Assembly: GCF_003576645.1 (NCBI RefSeq)
Contig: NC_044916.1
Span: 17,303,599 to 17,367,598, forward strand
DNA length: 64,000 bases
Reading direction: 5' to 3'
Source of the DNA: Ipomoea triloba
Lineage: Eukaryota; Streptophyta; Magnoliopsida; Solanales; Convolvulaceae
Both the position numbers and the translations under genes were made by a program. The notes beneath the pieces were generated by a model. That model saw nothing but the letters and a program-made list of their open reading frames with translations, was not told the origin of the DNA and ran no database searches. Positions 21,900 through 34,559 of this stretch are shown here, in pieces (position 1 is the first letter of the stretch; each line of letters starts with the position of its first letter).

Positions 21900-24730
21900 A
21901 TGGGCGTGGGTTAATGAAATGGAAAGAGATTAAAGAAGAGTTTGGAGCTGCTGTTTAAAATTTAAAGAGATTAAAGAAGAGATTCGAAACCTATTATTTT
22001 ATGAAGAGTTTGGGCCCAAATGTGCTAGCCTTTAAAATCCCATATAATACTGAATGCACACATGTCTCCATACAATACTGAACTAGGCCACCAAGTACAC
22101 TTATAGTTCATAAGGAACAAAAGGCGCATACTGGCAAAAACTAGTCCACCATATGTACGAGACAATCATGCCGTCTCAAGTCAAATGATTATTGCATACT
22201 TGTAACATACAACATACCGATGACACGTAGGTAAACACCATGCGGTATGTTGTAGTCAGTCATTGTTCAGTGACTTGTTCTCTAACAATTATCCACATGT
22301 CCACTCTCTATATCTCATATAGAATGCCATGAGACTCACCATAAGAAGGACAATGTGCTAGTCTTAGGGGATGATAGCAACAACAAACTCGACTTCAGTG
22401 GTTGAATATGCAATCATTTTCTGTTTGGAACTCTTCCAACTAATTGCACTACTGTTACAAAAAGTAGACTTTTTATCATCTGGTCTGATAGAAAATCAAA
22501 TTTGTGCATCCTTTAATCCTTAATAATCGTTTTCCATCAGTTAAGACTAAACTCTTAGTTACTTAACTGATGTCCAGTGCTATTCACTTGGATTTGATTG
22601 ATGTCTACAAGTGACACTCACTACATGAGAAACATCAAATCTTGTACATAACATCACATATATAAGATACCCAATAGCCGAAGCCTATGGTATTTACTAA
22701 TGTGATCCCTCTCTTCAGTTGTGTCAAGACACAAACTTTAGAGATATATATTTCATGCTTGAAAGGTAATAAAACCTTTCTTAGAATCTAATATATTGAA
22801 CAACTTCAATATTTTATGTACATACTTTGAGATAATCCTATTAATCTTTTCGATCTATCTTTATAGACTCGAATCCCAAGAATATAGGTTGCTTCTCCCA
22901 AATCTATCATAGAAAAAATTTTAGATAATCAAACTTTTATCGGAGCCATCATGCTTATATCATTTCTTGTTATTAATATGTCATCTACATATAATACAAG
23001 AAATGTGATAGCACCCCCACTGACTATTTTATACACATGCATCATCAATGTTTTACAATATAGCCAAACAATTTAACTACATTGTCAAAACAGATGTTCC
23101 ACATTCTAAAATTTGATATCTGATATCGCCTCTTTGTAAATGATAGGATCGTCACTAGACACATTATCTCCAATTGTAAAGACACTCTCTGCATCATGAA
23201 GACAATTATAATATGTCTAATGCCCGAATATTTCTAACATTTATCCAAAGAGGAGGCATAACTTATGGTTCATATTACACAGATTCCTAAATCTGAGTAG
23301 GTTAGGAAGATTTATTAACAAACTCTTCATCAAGTTATATCTTTCTTCCTTTTCAGATCTTGTTTCCAATTTGTTTGTTTTAGGCTTTTGATATAAGCCG
23401 TGTAACCCAAATCTAAACATACTTGAGATGGGGTGTCTCATATCTCATATGGTGCCTTAGGAACATATTTAGATGGAACTTCATTTAGGATCTAAGATCC
23501 ATTAAATGGACCATATATACATCAACATGTATTAAATGATCATTTATCAATCATTAATCATATTTAAACAATAAATACCATTTAACGATGTTCTAGTGTC
23601 ATCACATTCATTATTGAAATAAATATAATAAACATTATTCCAAAAAGAAAAATTCGTAATTATTCTCAATTGGAATGGAAATAATGTTTTTAAATACTAG
23701 AATCACATAAATAGTCTTTTAAAATATGTTTAAATGAAAGTTGAATAGATAAATCTCCAACAACTAATGCAGCAACTCTTGCTCCATTTCCCATCCTTAG
23801 AGCAATCTTATCTTCAGCCAACTCTCTACTTCTTCTCAAATCCTGCAACAATACACAAACATGTGAAATTGCTACTGAAACTGTTATTCAAGAAGTAGTT
23901 ATTTAGACCAATTTAAAATTTAGTTTCTTCAATCAGCATAATAGACATACCTTCTGAAGGTTTGCTAGTGTCCTTGACCTCAATTCAAAGACTTTAGGTA
24001 TTCTGTGCAATTTCTTTTACAATGCCCTTCTTTGTTGCAATGGAAACACTTCCCTTTACTTGCAACCTTTCTTTTAGTTTTGGTCACTCCCCATTTGGTT
24101 TCATTTCAAAAACCTTCTTGTTCTCTCTCTTCTTCTTTAACTTGGAAGAGGCCAAAAGAACTATATTAGTGTGCATACCCTTCATTGTAGCATGAGCAGT
24201 GCACAAAATATTGTTCAGATCAGATTTGGAACAATGAAGCTTGTTCATGTGGGAATTCATTATGAAAAGCCCAAAAGAATCTAGGAGACACTATAAAATT
24301 AAGTCTGCTTCAAGCTCAGAGTCAAGGAAGATATTTAATTCTTCCAATATCTCCAATAAGCCAATCATATTTAGGACATGATCTCCTAAATTTCCTCATT
24401 CTTGTAGTTTTACTCGAAATAAGGCCTTGGTAATCTCATAATGTGCAATCCTACTGTGCTCATCGTACAACTCTTGTAAGTGATTGACCATAGATTTTGC
24501 GTCAGACAACTTTTCATGCTGACATTGTAACTCATTGGTCATAGAGGCAAAGATATAACTCTTAGCCCTCAGATCATTGTCCTTCCACTTATCAAATGCT
24601 GCAACCTCAGCATTATGAACAGCAAGCTGATCAACATCAGCATTATCTGGTATGATACCAACCAGTGGAGGATCTTGGATCAAAACATAACTGATATTTT
24701 CCAGATTGAGAAAAATTCTCAAATTCGGAG
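21900..24730 (-). mobile_element. Copia B: decayed Copia element
   Basis: The minus-strand order from right to left is gag at 24722-24396 (RIFLNLENISYVLIQDPPLV, FDKWKDNDLRAKSYI) and a CCHC remnant at about 24000-24060 (GKCFHCNKEGH). Then come an integrase C-terminal remnant at 23441-23241 (KPKTNKLETRSEKE), RT at about 22925-23035 (FLVLYVDDILIT) and RNase H at about 22390-22450 (SSKQKMIAYSTTEVEF). All frames are interrupted by stops and shifts. LTRs could not be identified. This is clearly an old insertion. Confidence 0.75.
24396..24722 (-). pseudogene. Copia B gag fragment
   Basis: An open stretch of 108 codons holds the N-terminal Gag core of a Copia element, with YVLIQDPPLVGIIPDNADVD and ELYDEHSRIAHYEITKALF. 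It is the longest surviving frame of this element. The start methionine is internal to the family's usual Gag, so the fragment is N-terminally incomplete. Confidence 0.75.
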
Positions 24731-26540
24731 CTAATCAGTGAAATTTGGTCAAGTAAGTTTGTTTTCTTCGAATATTTTTGACAAAGAATTTAAAGTCATT
24801 TCAAAATAACTACAGAAAATAACATTAATTATTAGACACGATTCTTAATTAAACGATTCAATTTTTTAAAACAATCAAATAGTACATCCTACTAAATTTT
24901 TTGAATCCTACACTTCCCAAGCAAAAAATTAAATGGAAATCTCGTTGGAAGATTTCTAATGGGTAATCGAGGTCTTATTACAAATTTATCTCATTCCTCA
25001 CCTTAAGGGGCATCTTGGAATCTGAAAAATTTGTAAGTGGCCAACTCTTGCCAATACATCTCATGTATGATTCGATCTTATTAAATTTGGGCTCCATGGC
25101 CCATTGAACCTCACCTTAAGGGGCATCTTAGCCAATGGACTCAGTTAAGTCAAACCCATCATCCTGGTAACAAGTAGAGTTGAACCTTGACTTTTCTCAC
25201 CTTTAGTGGTTTCTTGAAAAGCAAAGTTTCTAAGTGCTACCACATCACATGTTTAAAATAGGAAAAACAAAATATTTTAAAATAACATGTTGCCCCTATG
25301 TTGGCATAGCTTATACTGTGCTAAGAAAAATATTTGATTTCTTACGATGGTGGAGAGCCACGATTAGGTAATCTCAACTCTTGAGGCCTAACTTCTTACA
25401 ACTTAATATTTAATAAAGGTAAGATTTTAAGAATTATTAAGTTTCACTTTACTCATGCAACATTTTCACATATATCACATATATAAAGTGCATGAAAAGT
25501 AAACTCGATACCGGTCATTGACTTCTAAATGGTTAAAATTGAGCCAACACATTTTGACCGTGCATAGTGAATAGTGAAAAGTTAAAATCCTATCGATTAC
25601 ATGTCTTCAACTCTTGAAGTCTTTGGGTTTTCAACTCTTGAAGTCTTCGACTCTTCGGGATCTTTGTACATACATTTTCTATCTACCAGAAAAGGGGTAC
25701 ATATTATGGGGAAAAGATTTACATTACAATAATGGATAAGAGGCATGCAGGCCCCAATTTTTATTAATCACCAAAAATGGTGCAAAACCCAAAATAAATC
25801 ACATTCATTCAACGGGTCCTAAGTCCATGACCAAACCGACATGCTAAGCAATCCATACATAGCATAAAATGAATAATGCATTAATTTGTGGCTTTATAAA
25901 ATATAATCCAATTATACCGAAAAAACTTGGGTCAATCGAAAAAAAAAAAAACTTCATAATGGAAACAAATTTCCATATAAGAAATCAAAACTTTCCATTA
26001 ATTAATTAATTTCATATCAAAATCAAATTTGCATGAAATCAATCAATTACTATTATAATGTTATTTTAAATTAAACACTTTAATCTAAAATATTATAATC
26101 ATGGAAACTTATCTAAATATCATTCAACTATCACATAAGAATCACTATTTAAGGAGAAAAATAAATATTTCAAGATTATAACAATATAATTATTACTACC
26201 ATAAAAATCATATTTTAAATGGTAACAATAATATATTATCATCTTTTTGAAAACAATAATATATTATCATCTAATCTTCCAAAATATTAATTTTTCAGCT
26301 ATAGAAAATAATCATTATGATAATAATTAATACTACAAAAAATATCTTATATTTAATTAGTAGTAATTAATTTCTAATTATCAATATAGAATATTTTCAA
26401 ATATGATAACAATTAATACCACCTAAAATCTTATATTTAATTTGGTAATATAATTCCAATTATCATATTTAATATATTTTAAAAATTTTAAAAATAATAC
26501 TACCAAAATTATCTAATAATAATTGATAATATTATTTTCT
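24731..26540. other. AT-rich, no gene seen
   Basis: It probably contains the leader and 5' LTR of Copia B, but I could not define ends. A segment with CTCACCTTAAGGGGCATCTT occurs twice (near 25000 and 25110). Confidence 0.4.
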
Positions 26541-26567
26541 TTCCAAAGTTTACGTAAATCTAGTCAT

Positions 26568-26736
26568 GCCTCCCGGCTATCCTTCCCAGCCAACAACGCC
26601 ATCAACTTCCGGAACAGCTTTGTCGCGTCTACTCCAGCTAACATCCTACTGCCGGCCAACTACTGCATCTCCTATTGGATTGACGGCGATGAACTCTTCA
26701 TCACCATCCCTAGGAGCACTGGCGGATCCAACATGG
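26568..26736 (+). pseudogene. Unrecognised coding-like fragment
   Basis: A GC-rich island in AT-rich DNA gives an open frame with ordinary protein composition: FRNSFVASTPANILLPAN and CISYWIDGDELFITIPRS. The frame then runs into proline-rich sequence and a (TA)n tract. I do not recognise the family. It may be an exon fragment carried here by a mobile element, or the end of an eroded gene. There is no start or splice signal that I can defend. Confidence 0.35.
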
Positions 26737-26785
26737 GGGCAGCTGCCCCACTCACCCCACCCCCATTCCCCATTCCCCATATAGC

Positions 26786-26786
<1 letters not shown>

Positions 26787-26856
<70 letters not shown>
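26787..26856. repeat. (TA)n microsatellite
   Basis: About 70 bp of perfect TA repeat directly adjoins the Helitron 5' end. Tyr-Ile frames here are not genes. Confidence 0.95.
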
Positions 26857-26859
<3 letters not shown>

Positions 26860-27849
26860 ACTATACTAATAAGAGCCAAAGAGACTTAGACCTAAAATGG
26901 GTAGAAAAATGGCGGTCAAATTATTTAATCAAATGAATGGTTCAGATTGTTTAGATTTATATTTTTCCTTCAAATTTTCTAATTTATCCTTAATTATATA
27001 ATTATCCGTTAAGTTTTCCGTTAAATATTCTCTTCTCCGTTAATATTCCGATAACTTTTAACTTACCCATTAATTTCTATAAGAAAGGTCTTGGGTTCGA
27101 ACCTCATCCCAATCAAATTTGGCATAATTAAGTTCTTCGCTCTATTTTATTTTACTCTTATTAAGTTAAATAAATTAGTAGCTACAGCAAAAAATAACAC
27201 ATATGTATTTCTTTAATTTAGAATTATGTGTTTACAATACCTTTATTTGAAAAAATTATTCATTATTAAAAAATTAAATTAAATAAGAGAAATAATTTCA
27301 TTAGTTATATTGTCTTAATTTTCTCCCGATTCTTTACATTCAAATTTATCAAATGATATTCATTACATTGTCCATTATCTTATTTTTACAATATCTTGTA
27401 ATTAAATATCAAAGTTATAAAACAAAATAATGTTATATATTTATTTACCAAGTATTTTATTAATACCATGAAGAAAAAAATTTAAAAATAATTTGAAGCT
27501 ACTCGATTAATACCAAGTATTCACAATGTTATTCAAAAGAGAATTAAGAATACTTAGAAAAATTCAAACCAAAAGTAGTATCTATTTAGACTATCATTTT
27601 TAGATCAAGTATTTAGACTATCAATTTTACAAAGTTGCAAACATTTATTTTAGTGACAATTATAATGAATTTCATATATTATATTGGATTCATATACTTT
27701 GAGTTACATATTTAAATAAATAAATTCGACATTCAATTACCTATGTATAAACTTCTCCTATATAATCTTGCTTTGATATACTTTTAAATATTTGTTTTAA
27801 ATATAAACATTGGCATTAACCCATTCGCGCAATGCGCGTGTAAAACTAG
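26857..27849 (+). mobile_element. Complete non-autonomous Helitron, 993 bp
   Basis: The 5' end is TCTACTATACTAATAAGAGCC after an A (26856). The 3' end has the hairpin CGCGCAATGCGCG (27826-27838), a short spacer and CTAG (27846-27849) followed by T. This is exactly the A|TC...CTRR|T structure of Helitrons, with no target duplication. There is no coding capacity. Confidence 0.85.
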
Positions 27850-28044
27850 TATTATTATAAATAGTAAATGTGCAATCCAGTTATTTAATTAGACTTTTAG
27901 TTGAAAAGAAACACATCCTATCCTTTAACTTTGTATCAAAGTTAGACTCATGCAAAAAGTTACCCAACTATTGTACGTTCCACACAGAGACTACACTTTA
28001 TGCATGAGAGGTTGTTGAGCATTCGATATCTACATCTACATCAA
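27850..28044. other. Spacer between two Helitrons
   Basis: No gene or repeat recognised. Confidence 0.5.
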
Positions 28045-29245
28045 TCTACAATCTTAATAAGAGCCAATAAAGTTGGGGTTCTAACGGGAAGAAAAAAATG
28101 TTGGTGATAATTTTTACTTAAACAAATGGTTTATATTATTTTGGTTTTAGTAATTTTTTATAATTTTCCTTCTTTTACCATCTATTATATTATTTTCTTC
28201 CCTTAAATTAAATAGCCCTACATTCCGTTAGTATAAATTTTAGTAACGGAATATTCCGTCGTTAGCTTTTAACTTACCCATTAATTTTTATAAGAAAGGT
28301 CTTAGGTTTGAATATCATCCTAATCAGAATTGACATAATTGTTAAATATATACTACGAATATGTCAAAGTATATTATTGAAAAGTAAGTACCCACTCTAT
28401 TACCCTTATTAAATTATTAAATAAATTAGTAGCTACAACAACAACAACACAAAAAATACATATGTATTTAAAAATTAATTATCAAAAAATTTAAAACGAG
28501 ATATAATTTCATTAGTTATATTGTCTCTATTTTCTATAATAAAAATTATTCATTATCAAAAAATTTAAAAAGAGATATAATTTTATTAGTTGTGTTGTCT
28601 TTATTTTCTACAATGCAAAGATTCTTTACCTTCAAATTTATTAATTAATTATATTCATTACATTATTCATTGTCTTTTTTTTTTTACACTATATATGTTG
28701 TATAAATACTCTGTATCAACGTTATAATACAAAATAATGTTATATATTTATTTAACAAGTATTCTATTAATAACATAGGAAATTTGTTTTAAAAAATATA
28801 TAATTTGAAGCCAATCATATTAACTACTTGGGGATGATTTGTTGACAAAGAAATCATTCAAATAACTCAACAAATTGAAGCGGAAAACTACCCCGTAATA
28901 TTTTTTGGACTACATTACAGTTGTTTACTTTAAGGTAAATCGTATTTCTTTATTAATATGATTTAAAATGTATAAATTTTTATTACCAAAAGTAGTATTT
29001 ATTTATACTATCATTTTTAGAATAAGTATTCATATTAGCGTTTTTATAAAATTGCAAACATTTATTTTAGTGACATTATAATCAACCTCTCATATATTAT
29101 CTTGCATTCATATACTTTGAATTATCAATTTAAATAAACAAATTCAACATTTAATTAATTACATATGCATGAACATTTCCTATATAATCTCGTATTGATA
29201 TACTTTAAAGTACTTATTTAAAAAATAAATATTGGGCATTATCAT
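28045..29245 (+). mobile_element. Helitron lacking its 3' end
   Basis: It starts TCTACAATCTTAATAAGAGCC after A (28044) and shares with the neighbour at 26857 the internal phrase TTCGAACCTCATCC/TTTGAATATCATCC and the pre-terminal TATTGGGCATTA. It stops at 29245, exactly where the Sirevirus LTR begins and just before the expected terminal hairpin. The missing hairpin is not found beyond the right LTR. Confidence 0.7.
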
Positions 29246-31360
29246 TGTTAGGAATATAGTGTAATTGTTTTGATGAACCAAATATGTATTTTAGACCCCC
29301 AATTTTATTTTGAATCTAGCAACATTTTATGTCCAAAGTCAAAACCTAGTCAAGGTCAAGCAATGACGGTTTGAAATTTACAATAGAGTATAAAATTATT
29401 TTATACTTGTAAGTCGTTTGCTTCCACTAAATAAAAATAGAAGAAGTGGAAAAATGATCGAGCACTGGAATTAGCTTCGACGCCAAGGTCACGAGTTCAA
29501 GCCTCGAATTAATTCTTTTGGAAGAATTAATTTATCAAGGAAGAGGATGACTAGTACAAGTCAAAATTGAAGAAGTCAAAATTGAATGAGTTCTCTCACA
29601 AATCAATTTTAAGAAAGAGGTTGACAGCTCAAATCAGGATGACCTCGATCAGGATGACCCCAATCAATTGAAATCAAGATGAGTCTCGAATCAATTTGGT
29701 CAGGATGACATTGAAATTGAGAGGCTGACATTGAAGAGGATGATTGAAATTGAGAGGCTGACATTGAAGAGGATGAGGTTGACGTTGCAAAATTGAAGAG
29801 GATGACATTCAATTGAGAAGAGGAAGACTTCAAATCAATTAATCGAGAAGATGCTGACTTTCCAGAAATAGAAAGAAAATCAGGATGAGGACGACTTCCA
29901 AATTAGGAAGCAGGATGACCTCAATCCAATTTAGGATGAGGATGACTTCCAAATCTGGAAAGAAAATGAATGCACCAGCGAGAAGAAATTCAAAGGAGGT
30001 AAATCAAATACTTTATACTTGGAGCTGATTTAACTTATGAAAAAGTCAAGGATTTTTTCTGTGGAAATTATTTATAGCTCAAGCAAGAGTCACGGAGTGA
30101 ATTATTGAAAAGAAGTGTTTGATTTGTCAAAATCAAAAGTGAACAAGTCAAATGTTCACACTACCAGAAGGTGCAAGAAGTCAAAATTGGAGGCTATAAT
30201 TTACAAAGCCCATACTTGTCAGATTGATAGAAGACTTTTGAAGGGATAAGCAAGCAAAATTCAAATTCATCTGACAGAGCCTACCAAAGACATTTATTGA
30301 TGCAGATCAAGCTAGAAGAGCTATCAAATCAAGTGAACGTTCAAGTTTGAATTTTCACAACGGGCATATAACTTTTTCAAGTTATAAAAGGAGACAGACT
30401 TGAGGATGAAGATATGAACTTGCGGATCAATTTATGAGATAAAATACAAAGTACTTCAAAACACAAAAATAGCAAGTTCTTGAGCTACAAACGTGAAAAT
30501 ACAAGTCTGAGAAGAGAGAAGAAAAATATTTTCTTTGTGAAACCCATTTCTACTGTGTGTAGAAAATTGAGTGTAGCTTTGTGCGAGACACTCGGGAGTG
30601 TAGCTTTGTGCGAGACACTTGGGAGGACTAAGTGTAGCTTTGTGCGAGACACTTGGTTGTAGGAGCGTAGCTGGGTGCGAGACGCTCGGGAACGTAGCTT
30701 TGTGCGAGACGTTCGGGTTGGAGTGTAGCTTTGTGCAAAACACTCGGTGAAGTGCTTGTGTAGCACTTGGAGTTTCACTATTGTATCTGGGTGATTGAAG
30801 ATAGTGGAAACCTTCCTTGGAGTTTAAGGAAGAAGTGGAGTAGGAGAATTACACCATCTCCGAACCACTATAAATCTCTCTGTCTCTTTACTTTACTTGC
30901 AGTAGCTTTACTTTTTGCAAACTGATCTGAGCTAACCCATTTACTATTAATTGCATATTTATCCTATCATTTGGGTTTGTGTGAAAGCTCTTTTGCATGC
31001 AAGATATATTCTTATCCTGACACATCTTTTATCTTGCTACATATTTCACAACCCACTCCATACGTGTAATGCAATTTACACATCTGGGTTTGCATGATTC
31101 CACGTATGCATGTGCACCAAACTTCATACACTTATTATTTGATATATTCTAAGTGTTTCTAACGTATTGCATGCAGATTATCTCTTCGTTTTTACGCTGA
31201 TTATTTTATAGCACTTTACCGTATCGTTATTTCCGCTGTGCAATTCAAGTTGAATTTATTCACTTGAATTATCTTTGATAAAGTGTTATAATATTTTTGA
31301 ATTGTTTGAAAAGTCTATTCACACCCCCCCCCCTCTAGACTTTTCCCACCCATATCACCA
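29246..31360 (+). repeat. Sirevirus 5' LTR, 2115 bp
   Basis: It starts TGTTAGGAATATAG and ends CATATCACCA. A TATA box (TATAAAA) lies at 30383-30389. Repeats of CAGGATGAC lie at 29635-29960. A minisatellite of GTGTAGCTTTGTGCGAGACA-type units (six or more) lies at 30572-30750, probably in R. It is highly similar to the 3' LTR, differing by some substitutions and repeat-number changes. Confidence 0.92.
30383..30389 (+). promoter_or_regulatory. TATA box of Sirevirus LTR
   Basis: TATAAAA in AGTTATAAAAGGAGACAG, with no competing TATA nearby. It is repeated at 41908-41914 in the 3' LTR. Confidence 0.6.
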
Positions 31361-31457
31361 ATTGACTGATTTTATGTATAAATATATATGGATAATTAAT
31401 AAATTAATAAATGAATAAAATAAATGATTTCACTAAAATGCCACTAAGTTTGGGCGG

Positions 31458-31492
<35 letters not shown>

Positions 31493-31504
31493 TTATTATT
31501 ATTA

Positions 31505-31573
<69 letters not shown>

Positions 31574-31580
31574 AGAGAGA
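31361..31580 (+). other. Foreign segment replacing the primer site
   Basis: After the 5' LTR, where Sireviruses have ATTGGTATCAGAGC, the sequence reads ATTGACTGATTTTATG and continues with about 215 bp. That DNA, including the (TAC)n/(TAT)n tract, is nearly the same as what follows the 3' LTR at 42885. Element sequence resumes at GAGCGGTTGTC (31581). Only the end of the expected primer site survives. Confidence 0.8.
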
Positions 31581-31637
31581 GAGCGGTTGTCTATTTGAGT
31601 CAAATTTTGACTGCTAGACAGATCTCAAAACTTCAAA

Positions 31638-32603
31638 ATGAAGAGAGACTTGGCTCCTAACCTATTATTTTCATTAGAAAAATTTGATGATTGGAAAATT
31701 CGTATGTAGGTTCATTTATCCGCTCTATACGATGAAATGTGGGAAGTCATTACTGACGGTCCGATCAAAATCCTAAAAATCAATACCGCTGTAGCACAAA
31801 CGAGTACAACACCACAGTACATTCCTAAACCCAAAGAGGAATGGGGTCCAGAAGATCGTACGCGAAATAACTTGGACAATATTGCCAAGGATATTTTGTT
31901 CAAAGCCATTGATGACGCAACATTCCCAAAGGTTCGAAAATGCAAAACGGCGAAAGATGTTTGGGAAGTTCTTGGCAAGATTGGCAAAGGAGATGAACAA
32001 GAGAAGGATAATAAGCTTACAATAGCATTAAAGAAATTTGAAGATTTCAAAATTCAAAGTGGTGAAACGATTGCCGACATGGAAGCAAGATTCATCAAAA
32101 TCTCGGGAGAAATTGTCGATCTAGGCAAAAAGATTGATCAAAAAGAGATATCGCTCAAAATCCTACGTGGACTACCTTCTAGTTGGGATATGAAGGTCAC
32201 GGCTATGAGAGATCACAGAGATCACAGAGATCTAAAAACGTTGTCTACCGACAAACTTTTTAGTGATCTAAAAGCCTATGAGTTCGAAATGAAAGCTAGG
32301 ATGGAAGAAGAACGCGAAGAAAGAAACACCGCACTTGTCGTCGAACAACTGTCCACATCAAGGTCAGTAGAAAATAGTGAATTATTATCTGACGAAAATT
32401 TTGCGTTGTTTGTTAGGAAATTTAAAAAGTTTATGAAGAAAGGCACTTCCAAGAAATTTCCTCTAGCAAGTACGTCCAGAAGATCAAGAAAAGAAATTCC
32501 TGAAGGAAATGCAAATTTATGCTACAACTGTAGAAAGCCTGGACACTTTATGGCAGAATGTCCTTATCCAAAAGTGAGCAAAAATCAATTTGATAATGCT
32601 TAG
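31638..32603 (+). pseudogene. Sirevirus gag
   Basis: Gag would build the particle shell and bind RNA. The frame starts at ATG 31638 and is interrupted by TAG at 31707-31709 (codon 24), then runs open to TAG at 32601. The Copia Gag core includes ILKILRGLPSSWDMKV-like sequence (ISLKILRGLPSSWD). A CCHC knuckle, CYNCRKPGHFMAEC, is at 32520-32561. After the second TAG the same frame stays open from 32604 to 33734, so this was originally one Gag-Pol frame. Confidence 0.85.
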
Positions 32604-33734
32604 GAAGAGATCAAGTCAAAAGAAAGGAAATTCAAAAAGGACAAAAGGAAAGCACTAATCAGTGACCCACTTGAAAGTAGTGAGTCTGATGAATCATCAA
32701 GTGATGAGAGTGACACCTCAAAAGATGACAATGCTTTATTCTGCATGGAACTTTCAAGTGAATCATCCAACCAAGACTTTTGCTTGATGGCACACGAAAC
32801 AGAGGAAAATGAGGTAACATCTAATTCATTTGATTCTACAAGTACTTTATTTTCTAGTGAGTCTATCTCTCACTTAATGAGAGATTGTCAAACCTTTATG
32901 GACACTTATTCTCAAATCGAAAAGCGCAATATTTCTTTGACTCTTGAAAAAGAGGAAATAAATGAAAAATTGCAAAATGCTCTACTTGAAGTGAGAAAAT
33001 TGAATGCCGAAATTATTCAACTTCAAGAAGAGTGTAAATCAAGGGAAGTTCGAGAACATAACCTGCGGGAGGTTATTGCATCATTTACTCATTCGTCTAA
33101 AATAATGGACAAAATGGTAAATATGCAAAAATCACCACATGATAAAACCGGTCTCGGTTATGATCCGTCATGTTCTCAAACCTCTCAGATGTTGACCGAT
33201 TCTACTACTACTTTAAATAATAAAGTGCAAGTGGTAAAATTTGTTAAGAGTCAAGATAGCACAATGAGACAAGGAATTGGGTATCACACAAAAGCCAAAA
33301 ATAGCACTGTACGGCCGAATGCTCAAAGAAATTATTTTTCGCCAAGTCAGTCTATTAAAAGGCATGGATTTAATTATTCAAAGAGATATACCAATGACTT
33401 AAGTGCAAAAAGACCACATTGGAAAATGAGAAAATTTCCAAACAGTAAAGTTAGGAGATTCTCTCCTACAGAGTCATATTGCGTTGAAAATATTAAACCT
33501 TGGAATAGACCAAGATTTAATAGGTTCAAACAATATATTTCCCAAGTGTCATACAGTAGATTAAATTTTCAAAAACCGGCACCGAAAAAGTTTTCAAAAA
33601 TTAGTTATGATTATAAAGTTAATAATGGTTACAAATCACCTATTCTTGGTTCAGTAAGGACAAGGTGGATTTGGATACCAAAAATGACTAACACCCAAGG
33701 ACCCAAGTTAAACTGGGTACCTAAAAATGTTTGA
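32604..33734 (+). pseudogene. Sirevirus Gag-Pol linker region
   Basis: The frame continues in phase with gag after the TAG. It is Ser/Asp/Glu-rich at first (SESDESSSDESDTS-like), then has a predicted coiled coil (about 32900-33075, LEKEEINEKLQNALLEV), then a Lys/Arg-rich part ending LNWVPKNV with a stop at 33732. Sireviruses typically have such an extended Gag C-terminal region between the zinc knuckle and the protease. No catalytic motif is present. Confidence 0.7.
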
Positions 33735-34246
33735 ATTATTTACAGGAAGTTTGGTACTTCGATAGCGGATGTTCCCGACACATGACGGGGAACAAATCTA
33801 GTCTTGTAAATTTCAAAACTATCGAAGGTCCAAAAGTAGTGTTCGGAGGTAACGATCGATACGGCTCAACCAAAGGAACCGGAACAATTGAACGAAATGG
33901 TTTCAAAATTGAAGATGTATCTTACGTGGAAGGTCTTAAATTTAACTTGCTTAGTACAAGTCAATTTTGTGACAAAGGATATCTAGTAGAATTCTTCAAA
34001 GAAAAATGTCAAGTGACGAACGAATCAACTGGCGAAGTCGTACTCGAAGGAACAAGAAAGAAAAATATGTATGTTGTAGATTGGAACACAACAAAAGACA
34101 TAGTATGCTTAATGGCAAGCAATTCGAGCATCACAATGGCACAAGAAATTGAGTCATTTGACTTTCAAGACAATCAACAAGCTAGCAACGAAAAATCTAG
34201 TCAAAGGTCTACCCAACATTTCGTACAAGAAAGATCAAGTTTGTGA
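33731..34246 (+). pseudogene. Sirevirus protease
   Basis: WYFDSGCSRHMTG near residues 8-20 contains the aspartic protease active site of Copia elements (DSG). The following NGFKIEDVSYVEGLKFNLLS is the second conserved block. The protease would cut the Gag-Pol polyprotein. It lies in a different frame from gag because of a shift near 33730. A second shift near 34125 separates it from integrase. Confidence 0.85.
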
Positions 34247-34559
34247 CGCATGTCAAAAGGGAAAACAAATAAAGACTTCATTCAAATCCAAGAGTCATGA
34301 ATCAAGTTCAAGACCTCTTAGTCTATTGCACATGGATTTATTTGGTCCAGTAGACCCAGTAAGTATGAGTGGTAAGAAATATACACTTGTTATTGTTGAT
34401 GATTTTTCTAGGTACACATGGACAATATTTCTCAACAAAAAGAATGAAGTGCAGAAGAAGCTACCAGAATTACTCATGCAACTCCAAAATGAAAAAGAAG
34501 CCAAAATAGTCAAAATCTGTACTGACAGAGGTACAGAGTTCGTGAATGGCGTGATATAA
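34126..34559 (+). pseudogene. Sirevirus integrase, N-terminal part
   Basis: The frame has the HHCC zinc-binding site (WHKKLSH, then CDACQKGK) and two of the three DDE catalytic positions: Asp in LLHMDLFGP and Asp in CTDRGTEF. It ends at TAA 34557-34559. The third catalytic residue lies in the next open segment in the same frame. Integrase would insert the cDNA into the host chromosome. Confidence 0.88.

Noticed and set aside
26646..26936. Long Tyr-Ile open frames over (TA)n here and at 45685-46155 and 46938-47426
   Set aside because: They are translations of microsatellite DNA, present on both strands, with no other coding evidence.
30456..30778. Several overlapping open frames on both strands in the LTR (and the same at 41981-42303)
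   Set aside because: They come from the GTGTAGCTTTGTGCGAGACA minisatellite; repeats without stops give open frames on both strands.
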